A stretch of DNA of 64,000 bases from Flavobacterium difficile (GCF_011392115.1 NZ_JAAJBT010000003.1:243763-307762); one strand, 5' to 3'; shown: positions 1 through 8,561, numbered from the stretch's first letter. The notes: generated from the letters alone by a model not told the origin. Translations and numbers: made by a program.

Positions 1-474
1 CCAAATTCTGGAGAAATTGTAATTGATAATAAAGATATCACACATTTAAAAGGTAGCAAATCCGATAAATTTAGAGGTAAAAATATCGGAGTAGTTTTTC
101 AGAAATCGCATTTTATTGCGTCGCTTTCTGTTTTGGAAAATTTAGAAATGGCTAGTTGGTTAGCTACTGGAAAAAAGCATAAAGCTAGAGCCAAAGAATT
201 ACTACAAAAATTAGACATTGCAGAACAAGCACACAAACTCCCGAGTCAATTAAGTGTTGGACAGCAACAGCGTGTTTCTATTGCTAGAGCTTTGATGAAT
301 GAGCCTAAAGTGTTATTGGCAGATGAACCAACTTCAAGTTTAGACGATAAAAATGCTGATAATGTCATTGAACTTTTAGAAACTTTATCTAAAGAATACA
401 AAACGGCTTTAATTATTGTTACACATGACAGTCGCATTAAAGAAAAATTCACCAATCAAATTACAATGGTATGA
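1..474 (+). CDS. ABC transporter ATP-binding protein (5' end cut by the window)
   Basis: The reading frame is open from base 1, so the start codon and Walker A motif lie outside the window. The visible part shows a Q-loop (GVVFQKSHFIASLSV), the ABC signature LSVGQQQ, Walker B with the catalytic Glu (VLLADEPTSSLD) and the H-loop (IIVTHD). The order and spacing fit the LolD/MacB type of ATPase that pairs with FtsX-like permeases. It overlaps the permease gene by 4 nt, so the two are translationally coupled. With the next two genes it probably forms a metal-linked ABC system acting at the inner membrane. The substrate is inferred from context only. Confidence 0.93.
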   Translation, partial: PNSGEIVIDNKDITHLKGSKSDKFRGKNIGVVFQKSHFIASLSVLENLEMASWLATGKKHKARAKELLQKLDIAEQAHKLPSQLSVGQQQRVSIARALMNEPKVLLADEPTSSLDDKNADNVIELLETLSKEYKTALIIVTHDSRIKEKFTNQITMV

Positions 475-1850
475 TCGGAAAGTTAGCATGGAAAAATATT
501 TGGTTTAAACCTCTCAATACGATTTTAAGTATTTTGTTATTAACGGCTTCAGTGGCTATAATAACCGTTTTGATATTAGTTGAAAAACAATTCGAAGAAA
601 AATACCAAAGCAATTTAGATGGTGTCGATTTGGTTTTAGGTGCACAAGGAAGTCCATTGCAATTGGTGTTGTCTTCTGTATATCAAGTAGATGATCCAAC
701 AGGAAATATTAGTTACGATTCGGTAAAGGTTTGGATGAAACATCCGTATGTAAAAAAAGCCATTCCTTTAGCTTATGGTGATAATTATGTTGGATTTAAA
801 ATTGTTGGTACAACGCCAGATTACATTGATAAATACCAAGCAAAAATTGCTGAAGGAAAAGTATTTGAGCACAATTTTGAAGTAGTTGTTGGAGCGGATG
901 TTGCTGAAAAATTAAATTTAAAATTAGGTGATACTTTTAAAGGTACTCACGGAAGTGCTGCTGAAGGAGAAGTGCACGAACACGGCGAATATGTAATTGT
1001 AGGTATTGCTTCCAAAACAGGAAAAGTAATAGATAATTTAATTTTATCTAACATACCAACCGTTTGGCAAATGCATCATGAAGAAGGCCATGAAGCAGAA
1101 CATCATGAAGTAGCCGAAAATCCTCCGCATGGAGAACCAGGTCATGTGCATCATGAGGAAGAAGAAATGACAGAAAATCCAGCGCATGGAGAACCTGGTC
1201 ATGTGCATCATGAGGAAGAAGAAGTAACTGAAAATCCAGCTCACGGAGAAGAAGGTCACGTTCATGAGGAACATGAATCGGATATGACTATAGAGGAACC
1301 AAACATGGAAATCACTTCTGTTTTAATTGAATTTAAAAATAAAATGGGAATTTTTGTTTGGCCCAATTTAATCGCTCAAAATACTAAAATGCAAGCGGCG
1401 CTTCCAACCTATCAAATGAACAGATTGTTCGATATGTTTGGAGTAGGATTGAATGCATTAAAATATTTAGCTTTCGGAATCATGTTAATTTCAGGAATTT
1501 CTATTTTCATTGCTTTGTTCAATACTTTAAAAGAGAGAAAAGCAGAATTTGCCTTAATGCGTGTGAACGGAGCCAAAAGACATCAATTACTTTTAGTGGT
1601 TTTATATGAAAGTATATTGCTTTGTGTAGTAGGTTATCTGTTTGGCACCATTTTGGGTAGAGTAGGAATAGTTTTGTTGTCAAAAGCTTCAGAATCAGAT
1701 TTTAAATTAGGATTTAATCCCATGGAAATCATTTGGGAAAAAGAAGGGCTTTTATTCGGTTTAACATTGTTAGTCGGATTAATTGCGGCAGGTATTCCGG
1801 CCATAAAAGCCTATACATTAAATATTTCAAAAACATTAGCAAATGCGTAA
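471..1850 (+). CDS. FtsX-like ABC permease with a histidine-rich tandem-repeat insert
   Basis: 459 aa. MacB/FtsX topology: one N-terminal membrane segment (about residues 14-36), a large periplasmic region, and three C-terminal segments (about 330-355, 378-400, 425-447). The periplasmic domain carries an insert at about residues 201-271 rich in His and Glu. This contains three 19-residue repeats (core HGEPGHVHHEEEE). Such His/Glu clusters bind Zn, Cu or Ni in other proteins. The partners are the ATPase upstream (4-nt overlap) and a CxxC secreted protein downstream (8-nt overlap). In proteobacteria a similar trio occurs in zinc-regulated zrg operons, so a role in metal uptake or metallocentre supply is a reasonable inference, not shown here. 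Confidence 0.9.
   Translation: MIGKLAWKNIWFKPLNTILSILLLTASVAIITVLILVEKQFEEKYQSNLDGVDLVLGAQGSPLQLVLSSVYQVDDPTGNISYDSVKVWMKHPYVKKAIPLAYGDNYVGFKIVGTTPDYIDKYQAKIAEGKVFEHNFEVVVGADVAEKLNLKLGDTFKGTHGSAAEGEVHEHGEYVIVGIASKTGKVIDNLILSNIPTVWQMHHEEGHEAEHHEVAENPPHGEPGHVHHEEEEMTENPAHGEPGHVHHEEEEVTENPAHGEEGHVHEEHESDMTIEEPNMEITSVLIEFKNKMGIFVWPNLIAQNTKMQAALPTYQMNRLFDMFGVGLNALKYLAFGIMLISGISIFIALFNTLKERKAEFALMRVNGAKRHQLLLVVLYESILLCVVGYLFGTILGRVGIVLLSKASESDFKLGFNPMEIIWEKEGLLFGLTLLVGLIAAGIPAIKAYTLNISKTLANA
1116..1283 (+). repeat. 57-bp tandem repeat coding the His-rich insert
   Basis: Three in-frame copies at 1116-1172, 1173-1229 and 1230-about 1283 inside the permease gene. The first two copies differ at only a few bases, while the third is diverged and ends in a different His/Glu pattern. 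The unit is 19 codons, so copy-number change would keep the frame. The first two copies look like a recent duplication. Confidence 0.9.
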
Positions 1851-2328
1851 TTCAGTAAAAATTATTATGGCCTTATTTATAGGCGTTTTCTTATTTAGTT
1901 TTCAAAATCAAAGTGAAGTAACTTCTCTAAAAGTATCTAAGAAATATGTGGCAGCTGACACTTTAACTTGGAAAATGTTAGGAGAAATTAAATACATGAA
2001 GAAAAAACACGCTTCTTATGGCGAAGTTGATTTTCCAATCATAAATACAAAATTGAAAAAATTAGCAAAGAAAACTATTGTAATGAGTGGTTTTATTGTG
2101 CCGATTGATAATAAAAATTATGCATTAAGCAAAAATGTATTCGCTTCTTGTTTTTTCTGTGGAAAGTCAGGACCAGAAACCATTATGGGAATTAAATTTA
2201 AAGGCGCGACTCCAAAATTGAAAACAGATACTTATTTAACCATTAAAGGAACGTTTCGTCCAAATGAAAATGATGTAGAAGATTGGATTTATAATTGCGA
2301 TAACGCCGAAATTGTAAAAGGGAATTAA
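1843..2328 (+). CDS. small secreted protein with CxxC motif (DUF3299-like)
   Basis: 161 aa. An N-terminal hydrophobic stretch (about residues 7-20) suggests export. The centre contains IVMSGFIVPID followed by a CFFCG motif, close to the 'sGy.vPl...C..C' pattern I associate with DUF3299 proteins next to ABC permeases in proteobacteria. It overlaps the permease by 8 nt and is probably part of the same transporter operon. The two Cys could be a metal site or redox pair. The family assignment is by eye and moderately sure; function is unknown. Confidence 0.7.
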   Translation: MRNSVKIIMALFIGVFLFSFQNQSEVTSLKVSKKYVAADTLTWKMLGEIKYMKKKHASYGEVDFPIINTKLKKLAKKTIVMSGFIVPIDNKNYALSKNVFASCFFCGKSGPETIMGIKFKGATPKLKTDTYLTIKGTFRPNENDVEDWIYNCDNAEIVKGN

Positions 2329-2331
2329 GTT

Positions 2332-3018
2332 TTGAAGGAAATTAAACATGTTTTTTTTGATTTAGATCATACGCTTTGGGATTTTGAGAAAAATTCTGCC
2401 TTAGCTTTTGAAAAAATATTTGAAGAATTAAATTTTAACATTGATTCTAAAAAATTCATGGACATTTATAATCCTATAAATGTGGCTTATTGGAAGTTGT
2501 ATGAAAGAAACGAAATTGATCAAGAAACCTTACGAATTAATCGAGTAAAAGATGCATTTGAGGCTATTGGGTTAACTATTACCTTAGATGAAATCCATAC
2601 AATTTCAGATTTATTTATTGCTTATTTGACATCCAATAATCATTTAATTGATGGAACAATTGATTTGTTAGAGTATTTAAAAGAAAAATATACTTTGCAC
2701 ATTATTACTAACGGATTTTCATCTGTTCAAGAAGTGAAGTTGCAAAAAAGCAATTTAGATAAGTATTTTGTAACTATCACTGATTCTGAAGCAGCGGGAA
2801 ATAAAAAGCCACATGAAACTATTTTTCAGCATGCTTTAACGGTTGCAAATGCCTCAAAAGCTGAAAGTATAATGGTTGGAGATAGTATAGAAGCAGATGT
2901 TTTAGGGGCAATTAACTTCGGTATAACGGCGGTTTATTTCAATCCATCAAACGAAAAAGTTCCAAATGATCAAATTATTCAAATTCAAAAATTAATACAA
3001 TTAAAAAATATATTATAA
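2332..3018 (+). CDS. YjjG-family HAD nucleotidase
   Basis: 228 aa HAD-superfamily phosphatase. Motif I is FFDLDHTLWDFE, motif II has ITNGF, the conserved Lys sits in KKPHETIF, and motif IV is MVGDSIEADV. The WDFE wording after motif I is typical of YjjG, which hydrolyses non-canonical pyrimidine nucleoside monophosphates. The start is a TTG; no in-frame ATG exists before motif I, and the first later ATG would remove it. It begins 3 nt after the upstream stop and overlaps the next gene in an ATAATG junction. Cytosolic. Confidence 0.88.
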   Translation: MKEIKHVFFDLDHTLWDFEKNSALAFEKIFEELNFNIDSKKFMDIYNPINVAYWKLYERNEIDQETLRINRVKDAFEAIGLTITLDEIHTISDLFIAYLTSNNHLIDGTIDLLEYLKEKYTLHIITNGFSSVQEVKLQKSNLDKYFVTITDSEAAGNKKPHETIFQHALTVANASKAESIMVGDSIEADVLGAINFGITAVYFNPSNEKVPNDQIIQIQKLIQLKNIL

Positions 3019-3686
3019 TGAAAAAATTTACCCTACTTTTTATTTGTTTGTTATCTATTCAAGCATTTTCTCAAAAGCCAGTTATTCTTATTTCTAATAA
3101 ATATGAATTTCAAAAAAAGCCAAATACGTATAACATCAATAATATGTTAAAAGCTGTTTTGGTTTCTAATAATTATGAGGTTTATTTTGATGATGAACCT
3201 CTTCCAGCCGAAGTAGCTAACAACAGATGCGATGTTTTAACAGGTGTTTTGTTAGATAAAAGCAACATGTTTATGACCAAAATAAAACTTCAAATTAAAG
3301 ATTGTCAGAACATGATACTTTTTGAAACGGATGAGGTTAAAAGCAAAGACAAAGATATTCAAGCTGGTTTTATAGAAACCATTCGGTTGTTGAGTCCAGA
3401 GTTGAAAAAATTCAAGCCTAGTATTAAAAAACAAGATGTTGTAACAATTGCTAAAGATGAAACGGTATCTACTTCGCAAAAATACCAACTTGTAGAAGTT
3501 ACTAACGGATATGTTTTAATGGACGCTTCTTTAAAAGCCAAATTACAAATTTATAAAACTACAAATCCAACTGTTTTTATTGCAGATAAATTTGGTGTTA
3601 AAGGAGTTTTTACGAAATTACCAAACAAAGGAATTTTCGAATACTATATGAATGATACATTGGTTGTAGAAGAATTTTTGTTTTAA
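3018..3686 (+). CDS. secreted protein of unknown function
   Basis: 222 aa with a clear signal peptide (about residues 1-19, ending AFSQ). I do not recognise the domain. The mature part contains several short beta-rich stretches and no Cys cluster, lipobox or transmembrane helix. It begins one base before the end of the upstream nucleotidase gene, so it is co-transcribed. It is probably periplasmic or outer-membrane associated. Conservation in Flavobacteria is likely given this tight linkage, but no function can be assigned. Confidence 0.75.
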   Translation: MKKFTLLFICLLSIQAFSQKPVILISNKYEFQKKPNTYNINNMLKAVLVSNNYEVYFDDEPLPAEVANNRCDVLTGVLLDKSNMFMTKIKLQIKDCQNMILFETDEVKSKDKDIQAGFIETIRLLSPELKKFKPSIKKQDVVTIAKDETVSTSQKYQLVEVTNGYVLMDASLKAKLQIYKTTNPTVFIADKFGVKGVFTKLPNKGIFEYYMNDTLVVEEFLF

Positions 3687-3830
3687 AAATTAAAGATTCC
3701 AAATACCATATTTTGCTAGATATTTAGAAAATTTACTGTGTAATCTTTTCAATTTTAGTGTTTTTAATCACCTTTTTATTTTGTACCAAATAGCTAGAAG
3801 AAGTTTTTGTGTAAATCCCAAAAGTGGTAT

Positions 3831-4289
3831 TTATATTTTACAAACTACAGAGTCTGGCACGAACGGACTTGCATCGCCACCATTTCTTAATACATCACGA
3901 ACTATACTTGATGAAATATAAGAGGTGTTAGCAGCTGTTAATAAAAATACAGTTTCTATTTTAGATAATCTTCTGTTGGTGTGCGCAATAGCTTTTTCAA
4001 ATTCGAAATCGGCTGGATTACGCAAGCCACGCAAAATAAATTGTGCTTTTTCTTTTTTGCACAAATCGATTGTTAACCCTGTATAAGTTATTACTCGAAC
4101 TTTTGGTTCGTCTTTAAAAGTATCTTCGATAAAGCGTTTTCTGTCTTCTAAAGTAAACATGTATTTTTTTTCAGCATTTACGCCAATCGCAACAATTACT
4201 TCATCGAATAATGAAATCCCGCGTTTAATAATATCGAAATGTCCGTTTGTAATAGGATCAAACGAACCAGGGAATATGGCTTTTCTCAT
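3831..4289 (-). CDS. coaD: phosphopantetheine adenylyltransferase
   Basis: 152 aa. It transfers AMP from ATP to 4'-phosphopantetheine, the penultimate step of coenzyme A synthesis. The nucleotidyltransferase motif is present (PGSFDPITNGHFDI, a T/HxGH type), as are the substrate-binding ILRGLRN stretch and the C-terminal ISSSIVRDVL motif. Length matches the family (about 155-165). The gene faces the upstream unknown gene across a 144-bp convergent gap. It lies 68 bp downstream of ddl on the same strand and may share its transcript. Confidence 0.97.
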   Translation of the reverse strand: MRKAIFPGSFDPITNGHFDIIKRGISLFDEVIVAIGVNAEKKYMFTLEDRKRFIEDTFKDEPKVRVITYTGLTIDLCKKEKAQFILRGLRNPADFEFEKAIAHTNRRLSKIETVFLLTAANTSYISSSIVRDVLRNGGDASPFVPDSVVCKI

Positions 4290-4357
4290 AATAAATATTC
4301 TAAAATATTGGATTCCTTTGGAATTTTATATGTTTTATTTTTACTGTTTTCTGAAAT

Positions 4358-5344
4358 TTATTTTTTCCAAATGGGTTTTCTTTCCAATGCTAATTTAATC
4401 TCATTGTCTAACAAGTCTGAGAAATTCAAATTAGCAAAAGCCGCTTGTTGTGGAAAAATACTTTGTGGACTTAATCCCGGATTCGTATTAATCTCTATAA
4501 AGTGCGGAATATCGTTCATTACAATAAAATCGATACGAGAAAATCCTTGCATGCCTAATGCTTCATATATTTTGGCGGTTACTTCAAAAACTTTCTTTTC
4601 TACTTCATGTGATAATCGAGCCGGAGTAATCTCATTCGATTTTCCTAAATATTTGGCTTCGTAATCGAAGAAATCATTTTCTGAAATAATTTCTGTGGTT
4701 CCTAAAACTTTTGTAATTCCGTTTAATTTCATCACACCAACAGAAATTTCAATTCCTTTTAACTGCGATTCTATTAATATGTCTTTATCTTCTGCAAAAG
4801 CAAATTCTAAAGCTTTATTTAATTCTGTTAAATTTTTCACCATAGAAACGCCTAAACTACTTCCGGATTGGTTTGGTTTTACGAAAAATGGAAAACCTAA
4901 AGTAGCTGCAATTTTTTCACCATCAATTTCTTGCCCTTTGGATAAATAAATAGATTTTGCTTTTGGAATATCAAATTTCCCTAAAACGGATAGTGTATCT
5001 CGTTTGCTAAAAGTTAAGGCACTTTGGTAAAAACTACAACCTGTGTAAGGTAAATCTATTAATTCCCAGTACGATTGCATGTGGCCATCTTCACCTGGAG
5101 TTCCGTGAATGGTATTAACCGCAACATCAAATTTTATAGTTGTTCCATTGTTTTCAAATGAAAAATCGGCTCTATTTATGGGTAATTTTCTATCGTCTAT
5201 TTTCACATACCAACCTTCGTTTAAGATGTGAACTTCAAAAACTTGGTATTTATCTTTGTTTAAGTTGTTTAAAATAAGTTGTCCGCTTCTTAAAGAAATT
5301 ACGGATTCGTCTGAATATCCGCCCATTACAACTGCTACGTTCAT
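4358..5344 (-). CDS. ddl: D-alanine--D-alanine ligase
   Basis: 328 aa ATP-grasp enzyme that joins two D-Ala for peptidoglycan precursors. The N-terminal NVAVVMGGYSDE motif, the ATP-grasp core (PFFVKPNQSGSSLGV) and the Mg-binding end (FIEINTNPGLS) are all visible. Length is slightly above the usual 300-320. It is divergent to the PASTA protein gene, and both have a TAnnTTTG promoter element in the 78-bp gap. Acts in the cytosol. Confidence 0.97.
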   Translation of the reverse strand: MNVAVVMGGYSDESVISLRSGQLILNNLNKDKYQVFEVHILNEGWYVKIDDRKLPINRADFSFENNGTTIKFDVAVNTIHGTPGEDGHMQSYWELIDLPYTGCSFYQSALTFSKRDTLSVLGKFDIPKAKSIYLSKGQEIDGEKIAATLGFPFFVKPNQSGSSLGVSMVKNLTELNKALEFAFAEDKDILIESQLKGIEISVGVMKLNGITKVLGTTEIISENDFFDYEAKYLGKSNEITPARLSHEVEKKVFEVTAKIYEALGMQGFSRIDFIVMNDIPHFIEINTNPGLSPQSIFPQQAAFANLNFSDLLDNEIKLALERKPIWKK

Positions 5345-5369
5345 AAAAAATATTTGTTTCGGTTTTATA

Positions 5370-5377
5370 CAAAATTA
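5370..5377 (-). promoter_or_regulatory. -7 element for ddl
   Basis: Minus-strand TAATTTTG matches the Bacteroidota -7 consensus TAnnTTTG, 25 nt before the ddl ATG. No good -33 TTTG is seen at the expected distance. Confidence 0.5.
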
Positions 5378-5399
5378 TCATAAAATGTTTTACTTTTCT

Positions 5400-5407
5400 T
5401 ATATTTG
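5400..5407 (+). promoter_or_regulatory. -7 element for the PASTA gene
   Basis: TATATTTG followed by CC, 15 nt before the ATG at 5423. The upstream in-frame TTG (5405) lies inside this element, which argues against using it as a start codon. The -33 box is weak. Confidence 0.55.
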
Positions 5408-5422
5408 CCAAAATATATTTCA

Positions 5423-6031
5423 ATGAGTTTAAGAAAGTTTTTAATGAGTTTTACATTTTTCAAAAATTTATTTTTTGCATTAGTGATAGTTGTGGTGTTT
5501 TTAGTAGCTTTTGTGAAGTTTTTAGACTTCAGTACTAACCATGGCGAAGAAATTACTGTTGCTAATTTATCTAAAATGAAATTAGAAGTAGCAGAAGAAA
5601 AATTAGATGAAGAAGGATTAGAAGTTTTTTTATTAGACACTGTCGACTTTCGTCCAGAATTTCCTCCTTATTCTATTGTAGAACAAGATCCAATTGCTGG
5701 TTCTAAAGTGAAAGATGGAAGGAAAATTTATGTAAAATTAAATGCTGGAGGCTATGCAATGGTTACTTTTCCAGATTTAAAAAATAAAACATTTCGTCAG
5801 GCTACAAATGCTTTAAGAGCACTTGGACTTGTTGAAGGCGAACTGAAATATGTACCCGATTTAGCAAAAGATGTAGTTTTAGAAGTTTCTTGTAATGGTA
5901 AACCTGTTAAAGCAGGTGATAAACTAATGAAAAATTCTAAAATCGATTTTGTTTTAGGTGATGGAAAAGATGTGTTTAAGGATGAAGATTTGGATTCTAT
6001 CCCTAATGAAGAACTTGATACGATAGAATAA
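5423..6031 (+). CDS. membrane-anchored PASTA domain protein
   Basis: 202 aa from the ATG at 5423. One N-terminal transmembrane helix (about residues 15-35) is followed by two PASTA-like repeats (about 45-112 and 115-180). The motif VEQDPIAGSKVKDGRKIYVKL is typical of the end of a PASTA unit. There is no kinase or transpeptidase domain, so it is an 'orphan' PASTA protein facing the periplasm. PASTA domains bind peptidoglycan or beta-lactams in other proteins, and its position opposite ddl suggests a cell-wall role. It shares a TAATG stop-start overlap with the pseudouridine synthase gene. Confidence 0.88.
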   Translation: MSLRKFLMSFTFFKNLFFALVIVVVFLVAFVKFLDFSTNHGEEITVANLSKMKLEVAEEKLDEEGLEVFLLDTVDFRPEFPPYSIVEQDPIAGSKVKDGRKIYVKLNAGGYAMVTFPDLKNKTFRQATNALRALGLVEGELKYVPDLAKDVVLEVSCNGKPVKAGDKLMKNSKIDFVLGDGKDVFKDEDLDSIPNEELDTIE

Positions 6032-7074
6032 TGCAAGAATTTATAGATGAAAACGATACAGCTGACGGTGATTTATATGAACACCATCGGTTCGAAATAG
6101 CCAAAGGTCAACAACCTGTTCGAATTGATAAGTTTTTGATGAATTCCATCGAGAATACCACAAGAAGTAAAATTCAAAAAGCTGCAGATTCAGGAAATAT
6201 TTTCGTAAATGGTACTTCTGTAAAATCAAATTATAAGGTAAAACCAGACGATGTAATACGTGTCATGTTAGAACATCCGCCTTATGAACATTTATTAAAA
6301 GGTGAAAATATTCCCATAGATATTGTTTACGAAGATGAACAAGTTATTGTAGTAAATAAACCTGCTGGAATGGTTGTACATCCTGGTCATGGAAATTATT
6401 CAGGAACATTAGTAAATGCTTTGGCCTATCATTTTGATAATTTGCCAATGAATAGTAGTGAAAGACCTGGTTTGGTGCATCGAATTGATAAAGATACATC
6501 TGGACTTTTAGTTGTAGCTAAAACTGAGGAAGCGATGTTGCATTTGACCAAACAATTTGCTGCAAAAACATCTGAACGCGAATACTTCGCAATTGTGTGG
6601 GGAAATATTGAAGATGATGAAGGTACAATCGAAGGAAATATTGATCGTCATCCCATAAATAGAATGCAAATGCATGTTTTTCCTGATGGTGAACAAGGCA
6701 AACCGGCTATTACACATTTTAAAGTTGTTGAACGTTTTGGTTATGTCACTGTGGTTTCTTGCCAATTAGAAACGGGAAGAACGCATCAAATACGTGTGCA
6801 CATGAAATACATCGGCCACACATTATTTAATGATGAACGTTACGGTGGTGATAAAATTTTAAAAGGAACTACTTTTACCAAATACAAGCAATTTATTGAT
6901 AATTGCTTTAAGACTTTACCAAGGCAAGCCCTTCACGCTAGAACTTTAGGTTTTGAACATCCAACTTCAGGAGAATTTTTAAGATTTACGAGTGAAATTC
7001 CTGTGGAAATTACTTCTTGCATTGAGAAATGGAGAAATTATAGTAAAGCAGTTCAGTTAAATGAGGAAGATTAA
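6031..7074 (+). CDS. RluA/RluD-family pseudouridine synthase
   Basis: 347 aa. An S4-like RNA-binding domain (about residues 25-90, containing RIDKFL and IFVNG) is followed by the RluA-type catalytic domain with the active-site Asp in HRIDKDTSGLLVVAKT and the RTHQIRVHM motif. It modifies uridines in 23S rRNA; RluD specificity is the most likely given the S4 domain and length, but it is not proven. It overlaps the PASTA gene by 1 nt. Confidence 0.93.
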   Translation: MQEFIDENDTADGDLYEHHRFEIAKGQQPVRIDKFLMNSIENTTRSKIQKAADSGNIFVNGTSVKSNYKVKPDDVIRVMLEHPPYEHLLKGENIPIDIVYEDEQVIVVNKPAGMVVHPGHGNYSGTLVNALAYHFDNLPMNSSERPGLVHRIDKDTSGLLVVAKTEEAMLHLTKQFAAKTSEREYFAIVWGNIEDDEGTIEGNIDRHPINRMQMHVFPDGEQGKPAITHFKVVERFGYVTVVSCQLETGRTHQIRVHMKYIGHTLFNDERYGGDKILKGTTFTKYKQFIDNCFKTLPRQALHARTLGFEHPTSGEFLRFTSEIPVEITSCIEKWRNYSKAVQLNEED

Positions 7075-7134
7075 TCTCAAAAACATCTTATTTTTTATGT
7101 TATATAACGTTAGAAGTATGAAAAAGTAATTTTG

Positions 7135-7175
7135 TTCTAACTTGTAACTTCTAACTTGTAACTTCTAACTTTAAC
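7135..7175. repeat. heptamer tandem repeat, TTCTAAC/TTGTAAC
   Basis: Five perfect-period heptamers (TTCTAAC 7135, TTGTAAC 7142, TTCTAAC 7149, TTGTAAC 7156, TTCTAAC 7163) plus a partial unit lie in the convergent gap between the RluD-type gene and rarA. An upstream GTTAGAAGT (7109-7117) can pair with ACTTCTAAC in the repeat, giving a foldback that may act as a terminator. The same heptamer recurs at 58800. Confidence 0.85.
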
Positions 7176-8452
7176 TAATATCCGTATTTGTTTTTCCATC
7201 GGTTTTTTAAAAACTGTCGAATTTCTTTTTCTCTAGCATTTTCACCGGGTTCAAAAAAAGTAGTTTCAGAAATTTCTGTTGGTAAAAACTCTTGTTCTGC
7301 AAAATTGTTAGCAAAATCGTGAGCATATTTGTATTCTTCTCCGTAACCTAACTCTTTCATTAATTTAGTTGGAGCATTTCTTAAATGCATCGGAATAGAC
7401 AAATCGCCAGTTTGTTTTACCACTTGTTGTGCTTTCCCAATTGCCATATAACTTGCATTACTTTTTGCTGAAGTTGCTAAGTAAATGGCACATTGACTCA
7501 AAATAATTCTACTTTCCGGATATCCAATTGTACTCACCGCTTGAAACACATTGTTTGCCATGATAAAAGCAGTTGGATTGGCATTTCCAATATCTTCACT
7601 TGATAAAATTAGCATTCTTCTTGCGATAAATTTTACATCTTCGCCACCTTCAATCATTCTAGCTAACCAATAAACGGCACCATTAGGGTCACTTCCACGA
7701 ATAGATTTTATAAAAGCGGAAACAATATCGTAATGTTGTTCACCCGTTTTGTCATATAAAACCGTATTTTTCTGTACCAACTGCATGACTTTTTCATTGG
7801 TAATTTCTATCGCATTACTTTCAGTAGCATTGATGACTAATTCGAAAACATTTAGTAGTTTTCTTCCGTCGCCACCAGAAAGTCGAAGGAGAGCTTCTGT
7901 TTCTTTTAAATTGATTTTTTTACTTTTCAGATATTCATCTGTTACAATTGCTCGATGTAAAATGTTTTCTAAATCTTCTTTAGAAAAAGCGTTCAACACA
8001 TAAACCTGACATCTTGACAAAAGTGCTGGAATCACTTCAAAACTCGGATTTTCTGTTGTAGCGCCAATTAGTGTTACCCAACCTTTTTCTACAGCCGCTA
8101 ACAACGAATCTTGTTGCGATTTACTAAAACGATGAATTTCATCTATAAATAAAATTGGGTTTTTTGCAGTAAATAATCCGCCACTTTGTTTGGCTTTTTC
8201 TATGACTTCTCTAATGTCTTTCACACCGGAATTAATCGCACTTAACTCATAAAACGGCCTTTTGCTTTCTTGTGCCATAATTTGAGCTAAGGTTGTTTTA
8301 CCTGTACCTGGTGGTCCCCATAAAATTAAACTTGGAATTATTCCTTTGGCTATTTGTTGAGTCAATGAGCCGTTATCGCCAACCAAATGCGATTGACTGA
8401 TGTATTCCGATAAGTTTTTCGGGCGAATTCTTTCTGCTAATGGTATTGTCAT
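7175..8452 (-). CDS. rarA: replication-associated recombination protein A (RarA/MgsA AAA+ ATPase)
   Basis: 425 aa AAA+ ATPase of the RarA/MgsA/WRNIP1 family, acting at stalled replication forks. The Walker A is [11 protein letters not shown], the Walker B is LFIDEIHRF, sensor 1 lies in IGATTENPS, and the C-terminal tetramerisation region contains [12 protein letters not shown]. Length fits the family (about 420-445). The promoter's -7 box ends only 4 nt before the ATG, so the mRNA may be leaderless. Convergent with the RluD-type gene, divergent from the rhomboid gene. Confidence 0.96.
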   Translation of the reverse strand: MTIPLAERIRPKNLSEYISQSHLVGDNGSLTQQIAKGIIPSLILWGPPGTGKTTLAQIMAQESKRPFYELSAINSGVKDIREVIEKAKQSGGLFTAKNPILFIDEIHRFSKSQQDSLLAAVEKGWVTLIGATTENPSFEVIPALLSRCQVYVLNAFSKEDLENILHRAIVTDEYLKSKKINLKETEALLRLSGGDGRKLLNVFELVINATESNAIEITNEKVMQLVQKNTVLYDKTGEQHYDIVSAFIKSIRGSDPNGAVYWLARMIEGGEDVKFIARRMLILSSEDIGNANPTAFIMANNVFQAVSTIGYPESRIILSQCAIYLATSAKSNASYMAIGKAQQVVKQTGDLSIPMHLRNAPTKLMKELGYGEEYKYAHDFANNFAEQEFLPTEISETTFFEPGENAREKEIRQFLKNRWKNKYGY

Positions 8453-8456
8453 AAAG

Positions 8457-8487
8457 CAAATTTAAACAATGAATTCTGTTATCACAA
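8457..8487 (-). promoter_or_regulatory. rarA promoter (TTG-N20-TAAATTTG)
   Basis: On the minus strand a TTG (8485-8487) stands 20 nt before TAAATTTG (8457-8464), a very good Bacteroidota promoter. The -7 box is 4 nt from the start codon, so transcription would begin at or inside the ATG. Confidence 0.7.
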
Positions 8488-8561
8488 TCTTTTTTAATTT
8501 AATATGATATGCCAAAATTTCATATCTTTTACTTTGGCTTCATTTTTGACTTTTTTGCAAT

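Noticed and set aside
3711..3832. AAATACCA/TGGTATTT inverted repeat in the gap before coaD
   Set aside because: Eight-bp arms over 100 bp apart in AT-rich DNA are likely by chance; no supporting T-run.
4239..4664. Plus-strand open frame of 141 codons over coaD and ddl
   Set aside because: It is the antisense shadow of two well-supported genes and has no recognisable domain.
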